NCBI GenBank assembly: GCA_033239005.1
Contig: BSQZ01000105.1
Span: 186,001 to 250,000, forward strand
Reading direction: 5' to 3'
DNA from: Lamellibrachia satsuma
Lineage: Eukaryota; Annelida; Polychaeta; Sabellida; Siboglinidae
DNA: 64,000 nt
Part shown: one piece after another, positions 36,481 through 48,098 of the stretch
How the letters are laid out: every line of letters starts with the position of its first letter
How positions within the stretch are numbered: position 1 is the first letter of the stretch
Translations under genes and position numbers: made by a program
Notes under the pieces: generated by a model
Told to the model about the DNA's origin: nothing
Databases searched by the model: none
The model's input: only the letters and a program-made list of their open reading frames with translations

Positions 36481-36849
36481 GTTGTCCCAGCTGATGCACT
36501 ATCCAATCGTATGAACAGCTGTGATTTCACTTGGCTACGTCAGGATAAGTAATTGACAAATGTAGCTCGATTCAACGTGTGTAACGACAATTGCATAACA
36601 TATTATTATTATTATTGTTTACGTTCCAATAAGAAAAACTTCAACGATTTTTTTGCAGCCTGAGTTGTTACCAAATCAGAAGATTATGATATTTATGCTG
36701 TGCACACATTTACATCATTGTTGGCTGGTTGGCAACGTATACGCGGCCATGAAGTACCAGGCGGTGAACATTATGAAGGCTCCCCGAAACTTGATCAAAT
36801 TGTGAGCCATCGTTTATGGCCTATGCTCCCGGCGAACAAATGGGTCTAA
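36481..36849 (+). pseudogene. Open fragments next to the palindrome (possible pol scrap)
   Basis: 36,481-36,552 encodes VPADALSNRM then a short tail to TAA. VPADALS resembles the end of the RNase H domain in LTR or tyrosine-recombinase retroelements (VADALSR). 36,664-36,849 is open for 61 codons without ATG (including HTFTSLLAGWQRIRGHE and SHRLWPMLPANKWV, then TAA) and looks protein-like. The two could belong to one decayed element. I do not recognise the second part, and the link is inference. Confidence 0.3.
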
Positions 36850-36891
36850 CTAAATAAGCAGGTTGACGAAAGATCGCAGGAAAACGTCATC

Positions 36892-36897
36892 CATGTA
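36892..36897. repeat. 6-bp target-site duplication, left (CATGTA)
   Basis: CATGTA immediately precedes the first base of the left arm and recurs exactly at 52,043-52,048. Confidence 0.85.
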
Positions 36898-37534
36898 AGT
36901 AGTTAGTGGAAGTTTCTGATACACACTTATCTGAGCAATCTAAACATCAAAGGTAAAACACCCTAATATCGCCCACCGCTAATGAGTGCGCGCAGCCAAT
37001 CAGAGCGCCGCAGAGCGCCCCCTGGCGGTCGTAGCCGAGCGCCTCGTAGTCGTGCGTAACCTAAGCGCCCCTAGGGACCGGAGGAGTAACGAACACGGAC
37101 CTAGTTACGTGTATACCTAAGGGTCGTTAACCTAGTAAGGAGACGAACACAATCGTACGGTGCACACGTAATTTATTGAATACAACAAAGCGGCAGCAGC
37201 AGCAGTACAAACGAGGCGATCGTATGTGATTGGATACAACGAGTCGGGTATGATGAATATGAAGACGATGACGAGGCGACTTGCGAATGGTGACCATCGC
37301 GCCAGAGGTCGCGAACTTACGGGTGTCTCCACCGCGCCAGAGGTTCGAGGGCGAGCAACCACCGCGCCAGAGGCTCAGTATGATGCGTGATAGTACGGTA
37401 TACCCTTTTTCAGCAGGTTGATCCAATCGAACACGCGACAATCGTTAGCGACCAGATCGGTGTGGGAAAGCGTTGACGAAAGTTCTCATAGGAGCGCCGT
37501 TACAACGAAGCATGATATAAGTGACGCAATATTG
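36898..37534 (+). repeat. Outer GC-richer part of left arm
   Basis: This is the only non-satellite, higher-complexity part of the outer arm. It has a CTCF-like motif at 37,015, an inverted polyadenylation hexamer at 37,172-37,177, and three ACCGCGCCAGAGG-type repeats (37,297, 37,331, 37,361), spaced about 30 bp. Length fits a usual Polinton TIR (hundreds of bp). Frames of up to 104 codons exist on the strand reading outward but look low in coding character. Confidence 0.8.
37015..37028 (-). promoter_or_regulatory. CTCF-like motif, left end
   Basis: Minus strand reads CCGCCAGGGGGCGC, matching the core of the animal CTCF consensus (CCA/G-C-CAGGGGGCGC type). Binding is inference. Confidence 0.4.
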
Positions 37535-38480
37535 TCCGCAAACGTTAGACAGAGGACTCTGAAGTATCGTGCCATACGCATATTTTCGTTATATGTCAAT
37601 ATTGTTATATAGTGCACTCTTACACTTTACCCATACCTCCTACAGTTTACCCATAATTCCTACAATTTACCCATAATTCTCCTATTGAATAAGAGTACAA
37701 GGACATTTTATTAAATATTTGAAAATAATGACACAATATCATCCACAAACGTTAGACAGAGGACTCTAAAGTCTCTTGCCATACGCATATTGTCGTTATA
37801 TGTCAATATTGTTAAATAGTGCGCTCTTACACTTTACCCATACCTCCTACAGTTTACCCATAATTCCTACAATTTACCCATAATTCTCCTAATGAATAAG
37901 AGTACTAGGACATTTTATTAAATATTTGAAAATAATGACAAAATATCGTCCACAAACGTTAGACAGAGGACTCTAAAGTCTCTTACCATACGCATATTTT
38001 CGTTATATGTCAATATTGTTAAATAGTGCGCTCGTACACTTTACCCATACCTCCTACAGTGTGCCCATAATTCCTACAATTTACCCATAATTCTCCTATT
38101 GAATAAGAGTACAAGGACATTGTATTAAATAATTAAAAATAATGACACAATATCATCCACAAACGTTAGACAGAGGACTCTAAAGTCTCTTGCCATACGC
38201 ATATTGTCGTTATATGTCAATATTGTTAAATAGTGCGCTCTTACACTTTACCCATACCTCCTACAGTTTACCCATAATTCCTACAATTTACCCATAATTC
38301 TCCTAATGAATAAGAGTACTAGGACATTTTATTAAATATTTGAAAATAATGACAAAATATCGTCCACAATTTACCCATACCTCCTACAGTTTACCCATAA
38401 TTCCTACAATTTACTCATAATTCCTACAATTTACCCATAATTCCTACAATTTACCCACAATTCCTACAATTTACCCAGCA
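37535..38480 (+). repeat. 207-bp satellite, about 4 units, plus 20-bp subrepeats (left arm)
   Basis: TCCACAAACGTTAGACAGAG recurs at 37,742, 37,949 and 38,156 (exactly 207 bp apart), with a start variant near 37,535. A TTTACCCATAATTCCTACAA 20-bp subunit inside each unit expands on its own at 38,364-38,480. The mirror array is 50,460-51,405. Confidence 0.93.
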
Positions 38481-38553
38481 CACATATGTAGTGAAGTGTG
38501 TTTGTTCATTCACCTAGCTATAAAAAGAACGGGACTTTAGTTTCATACAACTA

Positions 38554-38555
<2 letters not shown>

Positions 38556-38645
<90 letters not shown>
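38556..38645. repeat. (AT)n, 90 bp (left arm)
   Basis: Pure AT dinucleotide run. Its mirror at 50,320-50,383 is 64 bp, one of the largest length differences between arms. Confidence 0.97.
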
Positions 38646-38648
<3 letters not shown>

Positions 38649-38848
38649 CTGTACCCACAGTACAGAGCTAGAATACATAGTCACTGTAACACAGTACACA
38701 GCTAGAATACATATACACTGTACCCACAGTACAAAGCTAGAATACATAGTCACTGTATCCAGAGTACACAGCTAAATTACATAGTCACTTTACCCAAAGT
38801 ACACAACTAGAATACGTAGTCACTGTACCCACTGTATGCAACTAGAAT

Positions 38849-38852
<4 letters not shown>

Positions 38853-38942
<90 letters not shown>
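38853..38942. repeat. (AT)n, 90 bp (left arm)
   Basis: Pure AT run inside the 35-bp satellite. The mirror is 50,032-50,114 (83 bp). Confidence 0.97.
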
Positions 38943-38947
<5 letters not shown>

Positions 38948-40876
38948 GTCACTTTACCCAGAGTGGACATATAGAATATAAATTCACTGTACCCAGAGTA
39001 CACTGCTAGAATACATAGTTACTCTACCCACTGTACACACAGAACACAGCTAGAATACATAGACACTGTACCCACAGTGCACAGCTAGAATACATAGTCA
39101 CTGTACCCACATAACACAGCTGTAATATATATATATATATATATTCACTGTATATACAGTACATACCCACTGTATCTACAGTACACTGATAGAATATATA
39201 TTCACTGCACCGACAATACACAGCTAGAATTCATAGTCACTATACCCACAGTACATAGTACTCAGCTACAATTCGTAGTAACTGTATCCACAGTACAGAG
39301 CTATAATACATAGTCACTGTAGAATATATAGTCACTATACCCAGAGTACACAACTAGAATACATAGTCACTGTACCCACAGTATGCAGCTAGAATACATA
39401 GTTACTGTACACAAAGTACACAACTAGAAAACATAGTCATTGTACCCACAATACACAGCAAGAATGCATAATCACTGTACCCACAGTATACAGCTACAAT
39501 TCGTAGACACTGTACCCACAGTACACAACTAAAATGCATAGTCACTCAACCCACAGTACACAGCTAGAATGTATATTCACTGTACACAGAGTACACAGTT
39601 AAATAGAATAATTAGTCACTGTACGAAGAGTACACAGCTAGAGTACATAGAACTGTACCCATAGTACACGGCTAGAATGCATAGTCACTGTACCCACAGT
39701 AGTCAGCTAGATTACATAATCACAATAACCACAGTTCACAGGTAGAATACATAATCAATGTAACCACAGTACACAGCTAAAGTACATAGTCACTGTACCC
39801 ACAGTACTCTGCTACAGTACATAGTCACTGTACCCACATTACACAGCTAGAATACTTAGTCACTGTATCCAGAGTACACAGCTATAATACTTAGTCACTG
39901 TACACAGAGTACACAGTTATAATACATATTCACTGTATCCAAAGTACACAGCTAGAGTACATAGTCACTGTACCCACAGTATACAGCTACAATGCAAAGT
40001 CACTCAACCCATAGTACAACGCTATAATACATATACACAGTACATAGTTAAAATACGTATTCACTGTACCCACAGTACACAAAACTAGAATACATAGCCA
40101 CTGTACCCACAGTCCACATGTAGAATACATAATAACAGTCACTGTACCCACAGTGCACACCTAGCGTACAATATTACTGTACCCAAAGTACACAGTTAGA
40201 ATACATAGTAACTGTACCCACAGTACTCAACTATAATACATAGTCACTGTACCCACAACACACAGCTAGAATACGTAGTCACTATACCCACGGTACACAA
40301 ATAGAATACATATTCATTGTACCCACAGGACAGAGCTAGAATACATAGTCACTGTCTCACAGTACACAGCTAGAATACATATTCACTGTACCCACAGTAC
40401 ACAGCTAGAATACATAGTCAATATATTCAGAGTACACAGCTAAATTACATAGTTACTGTACCCACAGTACACATCTAGAATACATATGTACTGTACCCAG
40501 AGTACACAACTAGAATACATAGTCACTGTACCCACATAACACAGCTAGAATTCGTTGTCACTATACCCACAGTGCACGGCTAGAATACACAGTCACTTTA
40601 CCCACAGTGTACAGCTAGAATATAAAGTCACTGTACCCACAATACACAGCTAGAATATGTAGTTGCTGTACCCAGAGTACTCAGCTACAGTACAGTAAAC
40701 AGTACACAGCTAAAGGTCATATTGACTTCATCCACAGTACACACCTAGAATATATAGTAAATGTGCCCACATTACACAGCTAGAATACATAATCACTGTA
40801 CGCACAGTACACAAGTAGAAAGCATAGTCACTGTATCCACAATACACAGCTAGAATATATAGTTGCTGTACCCACA

Positions 40877-41078
40877 GCGAAACGATGGCCAGACGTAACG
40901 CGAGCCGATCACAAGACCGATGGACAAAGTACACCCAGCACACAATAGCAGCATCACGTGGGCGGCCAAGGGTGGTGATAAGAATGAGCACCACAGCCAG
41001 ATGAGGCCTATAGAAACCAAGCATAGAGTTAATGAGCAGCTATCAAACATAGTCACTAGCTACAGTACCGTTTCACTG
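40877..41078 (+). other. Unique island inside the satellite (left arm)
   Basis: About 200 bp without the 35-bp unit (key phrases AAACGATGGCCAGACG, CATCACGTGGGCGGCC, GCACCACAGCCAGATGAGG). An open frame of a few dozen codons contains RGRPRVVIRMSTTAR, but stops follow and I recognise no family. It may be a scrap of the parent element's gene or captured DNA. Confidence 0.6.
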
Positions 41079-43104
41079 AACACACAGTACACAGCTAGAA
41101 TGCATAGGTACTGTACCACTGTACACAGCTACAGTACATAGACACTTTACCCTCAGTACACCGCTAGAATACATAGTCACTGTATCCAGGGTACACAGCT
41201 ATAATACATAGTTACTATACCCAGAGTGCACAAGACACAGCTACATTTAATAGTCACTGTATCCATAGTACACAGCTAGATTACATAATCACTGTACCCA
41301 CAGTACACAGCTAGAATATGTAGTCACTATGCCCACAGTACACAACTAGAATACATAGTCACTGTACCCACAGTACAGAGCTAGAATACATAGTTACTGT
41401 ACCCAGAGTACACAACTAGAATACATAGACACTATACCCACAGAACACAGCTAGAATGCATAGTCACTGTACCCACTGTACACGGCTAGAAGACATAGTC
41501 ACTGTACCCACAGTACACAGCTAGAAGACATAGCTAGCGTACATAGACACTGTACCCACAGTGCACAGCTATAATACATAGTCACTGTACCCACAGTACA
41601 GAGCTAGAATACATAGTTACTGTACCCACTGTACACGGCTAGAAGACATAGTCACTGTACCCACTGTACACGGCTAGAAGACATAGCTAGCGTACATAGA
41701 CACTGTACCCACAGTGCACAGCTAGAATACATAGTCACTGTACCCACTGTACACGGCTAGAAGACATAGTCACTGTACCCACTGTACACGGCTAGAAGAC
41801 ATAGCTAGCGTACATAGACACTGTACCCACAGTGCACAGCTATAATACATAGTCACTGTACCCACAGAACACAGCTTTAATATATATATTCACTGTATGC
41901 ACAGTACACAGCTACAGTACATAGCGACTGTATCTACAGTACACTGATAGAATATATATTCACTGCACCAACAATACACAGCTAGAATTCATAGTCACTA
42001 TACCCTCAGTATATAGTACTCAGCTACAATTCGTAGTCAATGTATCCACAGTACAGAGCTAGAATACATAGTCACTATACCCAGAGTACACAACTAGAAT
42101 ACATAGCCACTGTACCCACAGTATGCAGTTAGAATACATATTTACTGTACACAAAGTACACAACTAGAAAACATAGTCATTGTACCCACAATACACAGCA
42201 AGAATGCATAGTCACTGTACCCACAGTATACAGCTACAATTCGTAGTCACTGTATCCACAGTACACAACTAAAATACATAGTCACTCAACCCACAGTACA
42301 CAGCTAGAATGTATATTCACTGTGAACACAGTACAAAACTAGAATACTTAGTCACTGTACCCACAGTAGTCAGCTAGATGACATAATCACAATAGCCACA
42401 GTTCACAGCTAGAATACATAATCAATGTAACCACAGTACAAGGCTATATTGCATTGTCACTGGACCCCGAGTATACAGCTACAATTCGTAGTCACTGTAC
42501 CCCCAGTACACATCTAGAATACATAGTCACTGTATCCAGAGTACACAGCTAAATTACATAGTCACTGTACCCACAGTACACAGCTACAATTCGTAGTCAA
42601 TGTATCCACAGTACAGAGCTACAATACATAGTCACTGTACCCACAGTACACATCGAGAATACATAGTCAATGTATGCACAGTGCACAGCTACAATACATA
42701 GTCACTGTACCCACAGTACACATCTAGAATACATATTCAATGTATCCAGAGTACACAGCTAATGGACATAGTCACTGTACCCACAGTACACAACTACAAT
42801 ACATAGTCACTGTACATACAGTACACGGCTAGAATACATAGTCACTGTAACCAGAGTATATAGCTATAATACTTAGTCACTGTACACACAGAACACAGCT
42901 ATAGAACATATTCACTGTATCCTGAGTACACAGCTAAATTACATAGTCACTGTACCCAGAGTACACAACTAGAATACATAGTCAGTGTACCCACAGTACA
43001 CAGCTAGATTACATAGTCACTTTACCCACAGTGCACAACTAGAATATAAATTCACTGTACCCAGAGTACACAGCTAGAATACATAGTTACTGTACCCACA
43101 GCAC

Positions 43105-43250
43105 AACAATCAACTTACTTGACCAGTACTACAGTACACAGCAATCAACTTACTTGACCAGTGCTGCAGTACACAGCAACCAACTTACTTGACCAGTGCC
43201 CAACTTACTTGACCAGTGCTACAGTACACAACAACCAACTTACTCGATGT
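43105..43250 (+). repeat. 40-bp repeat, about 4 units (left arm)
   Basis: CAACTTACTTGACCAGTGCT plus CAGTACACAGCAA recurs about four times. The mirror is about 45,720-45,865. Confidence 0.85.
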
Positions 43251-43329
43251 CATTGTGGTCTTCTAGTGTGTCCTCCAATGTTAACTGTGTCATTGTTGTC
43301 TTCTAGTACGTCCTCCAATGTTAACACTT

Positions 43330-43670
43330 TTACCCTGCTAATGTCAAATAATGGGGCAGCCCCACTGTGGACAGTACCAGACGCTGTTACCCTGCTAATG
43401 TCATAGTAATGGAGCAGCCCCACTGTGGACAGCACCAGACACTGTTACCTTGTTAATGTCAAGTAATGGGGCAGCCCCACTGTGCACAGTACCAGACACT
43501 GTTACCCTGCTAATGTCAAGTAATGGAGCAGCCCCACTGTGCACAGTACCAGACACTGTTACCCTGCTGATGTCAAATAATGGTGCAACCCCACTGTGGA
43601 CAGCACCAGACACTGTTACCCTGTTAATGTCAAGTAATGGAGCAGCCCCACTGTGGACAGTACTAATAAC
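43330..43670 (+). repeat. 57-bp repeat, about 6 units (left arm)
   Basis: Units contain GGAGCAGCCCCACTGTG and CCAGACACTGTTACCCTGC. 57 is divisible by three, so spurious repeat ORFs appear on both strands. The mirror is about 45,298-45,640. Confidence 0.9.
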
Positions 43671-44102
43671 AGGCTTGTCTTGCTGTATTACAGGCTGCCA
43701 TGCTGTATAACAGGCTGTCTTGCTGTATTACAGGCTGTCTTGCTGTATTACAGGCTGTCTTGCTGTATTACAGAATGCCCTGCTGTATTACAGGCTGTCT
43801 TGCTGTATAACAGGCTGCCATGCATTATTACAGGCTGTCTTGCTGTATGAGAGGCTGTCTTGCTGTATAACAGGCTGCCATGCTGTATAACAGGCGGCCA
43901 TGCTGTATTACAGGCTGTCTTGCTGTGTAACAGGCTGCCATGCTGTATTACATGCTGCCATGCTGTATTACAGGCTGCCATGCTGTATTACAGGCTGTCA
44001 TGCTGTATAACAGGCTGCCATGCTGTATTACAGGCTGTGTTGCTGTATTACAGGCTGTCTTGCTGTCTTGCTGTATAACAGGCTGCCCTGCTGTATTACA
44101 GG
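43671..44102 (+). repeat. 20-bp repeat, about 21 units (left arm)
   Basis: Unit TGCTGTATTACAGGCTGTCT, with variants TATAAC and GCCA. The mirror is 44,868-45,297 and is 22 units or so. One left unit has a TGCTGTCT slip near 44,062. Confidence 0.93.
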
Positions 44103-44439
44103 TGATGGACGCAATGTGTAAAGAGCCAGGATGTGGTTGGAGGTAGGAGAAACAGAGGATAGTATGGTGGAGGCAATGTGTAAGGAGGAAGGGTGTGGCT
44201 TGAGGTAGGAAAGACAGAGGACAGTATGGTGGACGCAATGTGTCAGGAGTCAGGATCAACATTACCAAACTTCACACAACTTCGCACAACTTCGCACACC
44301 TTAACACAACTTCATACAACTTCACACAACTTTACCTTCTGATTACCACACCTCACCACCCCACCATAGAGTAATGAGACGAGTCATTACCTTCTGGTTC
44401 CCACACCTCACCACCCCCACCATAGAGTAATGGTACAGT

Positions 44440-44452
44440 CGCCAGGGGGCGC
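44440..44452 (+). promoter_or_regulatory. CTCF-like motif, centre left
   Basis: Plus strand CGCCAGGGGGCGC, 19 bp from the spacer, convergent with its mirror at 44,521. Confidence 0.4.
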
Positions 44453-44520
44453 AGGGGCGTGCGCGATTACACACCTTTTCCGCGTAATACACCTTTTTTC
44501 CTGTAATCGCGCACGCCCCT

Positions 44521-44533
44521 GCGCCCCCTGGCG
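44521..44533 (-). promoter_or_regulatory. CTCF-like motif, centre right
   Basis: Mirror of the motif at 44,440. The pair points towards the spacer. Confidence 0.4.
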
Positions 44534-44867
44534 ACTGTACCATTACTCTATGGTGGGGTGGTGAGGTGTGGGAACTAGAAGGTAATGGCTCGTCTCATTA
44601 CTCTATGGTGGGGTGGTGAGGTGTGGTAATCAGAAGGTAAAGTTGTGTGAAGTTGTATGAAGTTGTGTTAAGGTGTGCGAAGTTGTGCGAAGTTGTGAAG
44701 TTTGTAATGTTGATCCTGACTCCTGACACATTGCGTCCACCATACTGTCCTCTGTCTTTCCTACCTCAAGCCACACCCTTCCTCCTTACACATTGCCTCC
44801 ACCATACTATCCTCTGTTTCTCCTACCTCCAACCACATCCTGGCTCTTTACACATTGCGTCCATCAC

Positions 44868-45297
44868 CTGTAATACAGCAGGGCAGCCTGTTATACAGCA
44901 AGACAGCCTGTAATACAGCAACACAGCCTGTAATACAGCATGGCAGCCTGTTATACAGCATGACAGCCTGTAATACAGCATGGCAGCCTGTAATACAGCA
45001 TGGCAGCATGTAATACAGCATGGCAGCCTGTTACACAGCAAGACAGCCTGTAATACAGCATGGCCGCCTGTTATACAGCATGGCAGCCTGTTATACAGCA
45101 AGACAGCCTCTCATACAGCAAGACAGCCTGTAATAATGCATGGCAGCCTGTTATACAGCAAGACAGCCTGTAATACAGCAGGGCAGTCTGTAATACAGCA
45201 AGACAGCCTGTAATACAGCAAGACAGCCTGTAATACAGCAAGACAGCCTGTTATACAGCATGGCAGCCTGTAATACAGCAAGACAAGCCTGTTATTA
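44868..45297 (-). repeat. 20-bp repeat, mirror array (right arm)
   Basis: Reverse complement of 43,671-44,102, with the same series of variant units. Confidence 0.93.
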
Positions 45298-45865
45298 GTA
45301 CTGTCCACAGTGGGGCTGCTCCATTACTTGACATTAACAGGGTAACAGTGTCTGGTGCTGTCCACAGTGGGGTTGCACCATTATTTGACATCAGCAGGGT
45401 AACAGTGTCTGGTACTGTGCACAGTGGGGCTGCTCCATTACTTGACATTAGCAGGGTAACAGTGTCTGGTACTGTGCACAGTGGGGCTGCCCATTACTTG
45501 ACATTAACAAGGTAACAGTGTCTGGTGCTGTCCACAGTGGGGCTGCTCCATTACTATGACATTAGCAGGGTAACAGTGTCTGGTACTGTCCACAGTGGGG
45601 CTGCACCATTATTTGACATTAGCAGGGTAAAAGTGTTAACATTGGAGGACGTACTAGAAGACAACAATGACACAGTTAACATTGGAGGACACACTAGAAG
45701 ACCACAATGACATCAAGTAAGTTGGTTGTTGTGTACTGTAGCACTGGTCAAGTAAGTTGGGCACTGGTCAAGCAAGTTGGTTGCTGTGTACTGCAGCACT
45801 GGTCAAGTAAGTTGATTGCTGTGTACTGTAGTACTGGTCAAGTAAGTTGATTGTTGTGCTGTGGG
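45298..45865 (-). repeat. 57-bp and 40-bp repeats, mirror arrays (right arm)
   Basis: Reverse complement of 43,105-43,670. The unit order matches apart from 1-2 bp indels (one unit reads GGGGCTGCCCATTACTTG for GGGGCTGCTCCATTACTTG). Confidence 0.88.
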
Positions 45866-47892
45866 TACAGTAACTATGTATTCTAGCTGTGTACTCTGGG
45901 TACAGTGAATTTATATTCTAGTTGTGCACTGTGGGTAAAGTGACTATGTAATCTAGCTGTGTACTGTGGGTACACTGACTATGTATTCTAGTTGTGTACT
46001 CTGGGTACAGTGACTATGTAATTTAGCTGTGTACTCAGGATACAGTGAATATGTTCTATAGCTGTGTTCTGTGTGTACAGTGACTAAGTATTATAGCTAT
46101 ATACTCTGGTTACAGTGACTATGTATTCTAGCTGTACTGTATGTACAGTGACTATGTATTGTAGTTGTGTACTGTGGGTACAGTGACTATGTCCATTAGC
46201 TGTGTATTCTGGATACATTGAATATGTATTCTAGATGTGTGACTGTGGGTACAGTGACTATGTATTGTAGAAGCTGTGCACTGTGCATACATTGACTATG
46301 TATTCTCGATGTGTACTGTGGGTACAGTGACTATGTATTGTAGCTCTGTACTGTGGATACATTGACTACACTTAATTGTAGCTGTGTACTGTGGGTACAG
46401 TGACTATGTGAATTTTAGCTGTGTACTCTGGATACAGTGACTATGTATTCTAGATGTGTACTGGGGTACAGTGACTACGAATTGTAGCTGTATACTCGGG
46501 GTCCAGTGACAATGCAATATAGCCTTGTACTGTGGTTACATTGATTATGTATTCTAGCTGTGAACTGTGGCTATTGTGATTATGTCATCTAGCTGACTAC
46601 TGTGGGTACAGTGACTAAGTATTCTAGTTTTGTACTGTGTTCACAGTGAATATACATTCTAGCTGTGTACTGTGGGTTGAGTGACTATGTATTTTAGTTG
46701 TGTACTGTGGATACAGTGACTACTTAATTGTAGCTGTATACTGTGGGTACAGTGACTATGCATTCTTGCTGTGTATTGTGGGTACAATGACTATGTTTTC
46801 TAGTTGTGTACTTTGTGTACAGTAAATATGTATTCTAACTGCATACTGTGGGTACAGTGGCTATGTATTCTAGTTGTGTACTCTGGGTATAGTGACTATG
46901 TATTCTAGCTCTGTACTGTGGATACATTGACTACGTAAATTGTAGCTGAGTACTATATACTGAGGGTATAGTGACTATGAATTCTAGCTGTGTATTGTTG
47001 GTGCAGTGAATATATATTCTATCAGTGTACTGTAGATACAGTCGCTATGTACTGTAGCTGTGTACTGTGCATACAGTGAATATATATATTAAAGCTGTGT
47101 TCTGTGGGTACAGTGACTATGTATTATAGCTGTGCACTGTGGGTACAGTGTCTATGTACGCTAGCTATGTCTTCTAGCCGTGTACAGTGGGTACAGTGAC
47201 TATGCCTTCTAGCCGTGTACAGTGGGTACAGTGACTATGTATTCTAGCTGTGCACTATGGGTACAGTGACTATGTATGCTTGCTATGTCTTCTAGCCGTG
47301 TACTGTGGGTACAGTGACTATGTCTTCTAGCCGTGTACAGTGGGTACAGTAACTATGTATTCTAGCTCTGTACTGTGGGTACAGTGACTATGTATTATAG
47401 CTGTGCACTGTGGGTACAGTGTCTATGTACGCTAGCTATGTCTTCTAGCTGTGTACTGTGGGTACAGTGACTATGTCTTCTAGCCGTGTACAGTGGGTAC
47501 AGTGACTATGCATTCTAGCTGTGTTCTGTGGGTATAGTGTCTATGTATTCTAGTTGTGTACTCTGGGTACAGTAACTATGTATTCTAGCTCTGTACTGTG
47601 GGTACAGTGACTATGTATTCTAGTTGTGTACTGTGGGCATAGTGACTACATATTCTAGCTGTGTACTGTGGGTACAGTGATTATGTAATCTAGCTGTGTA
47701 CTATGGATACAGTGACTATTAAATGTAGCTGTGTCTTGTGCACTCTGGGTATAGTAACTATGTATTATAGCTGTGTACCCTGGATACAGTGACTATGTAT
47801 TCTAGCGGTGTACTGAGGGTAAAGTGTCTATGTACTGTAGCTGTGTACAGTGGTACAGTACTATGTTATGCATTCTAGCTGTGTACTGTGTG

Positions 47893-48098
47893 TTCAGTGA
47901 AACGGTACTGTAGCTAGTGACTATGTTTGATAGCTGCTCATTAACTCTATGCTTGGTTTCTATAGGCCTCATCTGGCTGTGGTGCTCATTCTTATCACCA
48001 CCCTTGGCCGCCCACGTGATGCTGCTATTGTGTGCTGGGTGTACTTTGTCCATCGGTCTTGTGATCGGCTCAAAAAGCATGTCTGGCCATCGTTTACG
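47893..48098 (-). other. Unique island, mirror copy (right arm)
   Basis: Reverse complement of 40,877-41,078, but diverged locally: GGCTCGCGTTACGTCTGG on the mirrored left arm reads GGCTCAAAAAGCATGTCTGG here. This is more difference than in neighbouring satellite. Confidence 0.6.

Larger units (their letters stand above)
38646..43104 (+). repeat. 35-bp satellite, roughly 120 units (left arm)
   Basis: The consensus unit is CACTGTACCCACAGTACA followed by CAGCTAGAATACATAGT. Each unit holds a short dyad (ACTGT-aCcc-ACAGT), so either strand could fold into serial small hairpins. Units vary by point changes and some half-units, and a nested higher-order block with GCTAGAAGACATAGCTAGCG repeats at 41,460-41,830. 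A unique island interrupts at 40,877-41,078. Confidence 0.93.
44440..44533. other. Palindrome centre with 30-bp spacer
   Basis: GCGCGATTACA (ends 44,471) and TGTAATCGCGC (from 44,502) are inverted around the unpaired 30 bp 44,472-44,501, which holds two ACACCTTTT phrases. The GC-rich arms just outside carry the CTCF-like cores. A strand folded here would have a loop of about 30 nt and a stem of 7.5 kb. Confidence 0.9.

Noticed and set aside
37127..37441. 104-codon frame in the outer arm, mirrored at 51,499-51,813
   Set aside because: Overlapping frames of similar length exist, composition follows the GC motif repeats, and there is no recognisable domain. I treat it as chance.
43161..45710. 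Many 60-100 codon frames in the 57-bp and 20-bp arrays of the palindrome
   Set aside because: The 57-bp period keeps frames open by arithmetic, and the others are low-complexity repeats (CCITGCHAVLQ). They mirror each other between arms because the DNA is palindromic.
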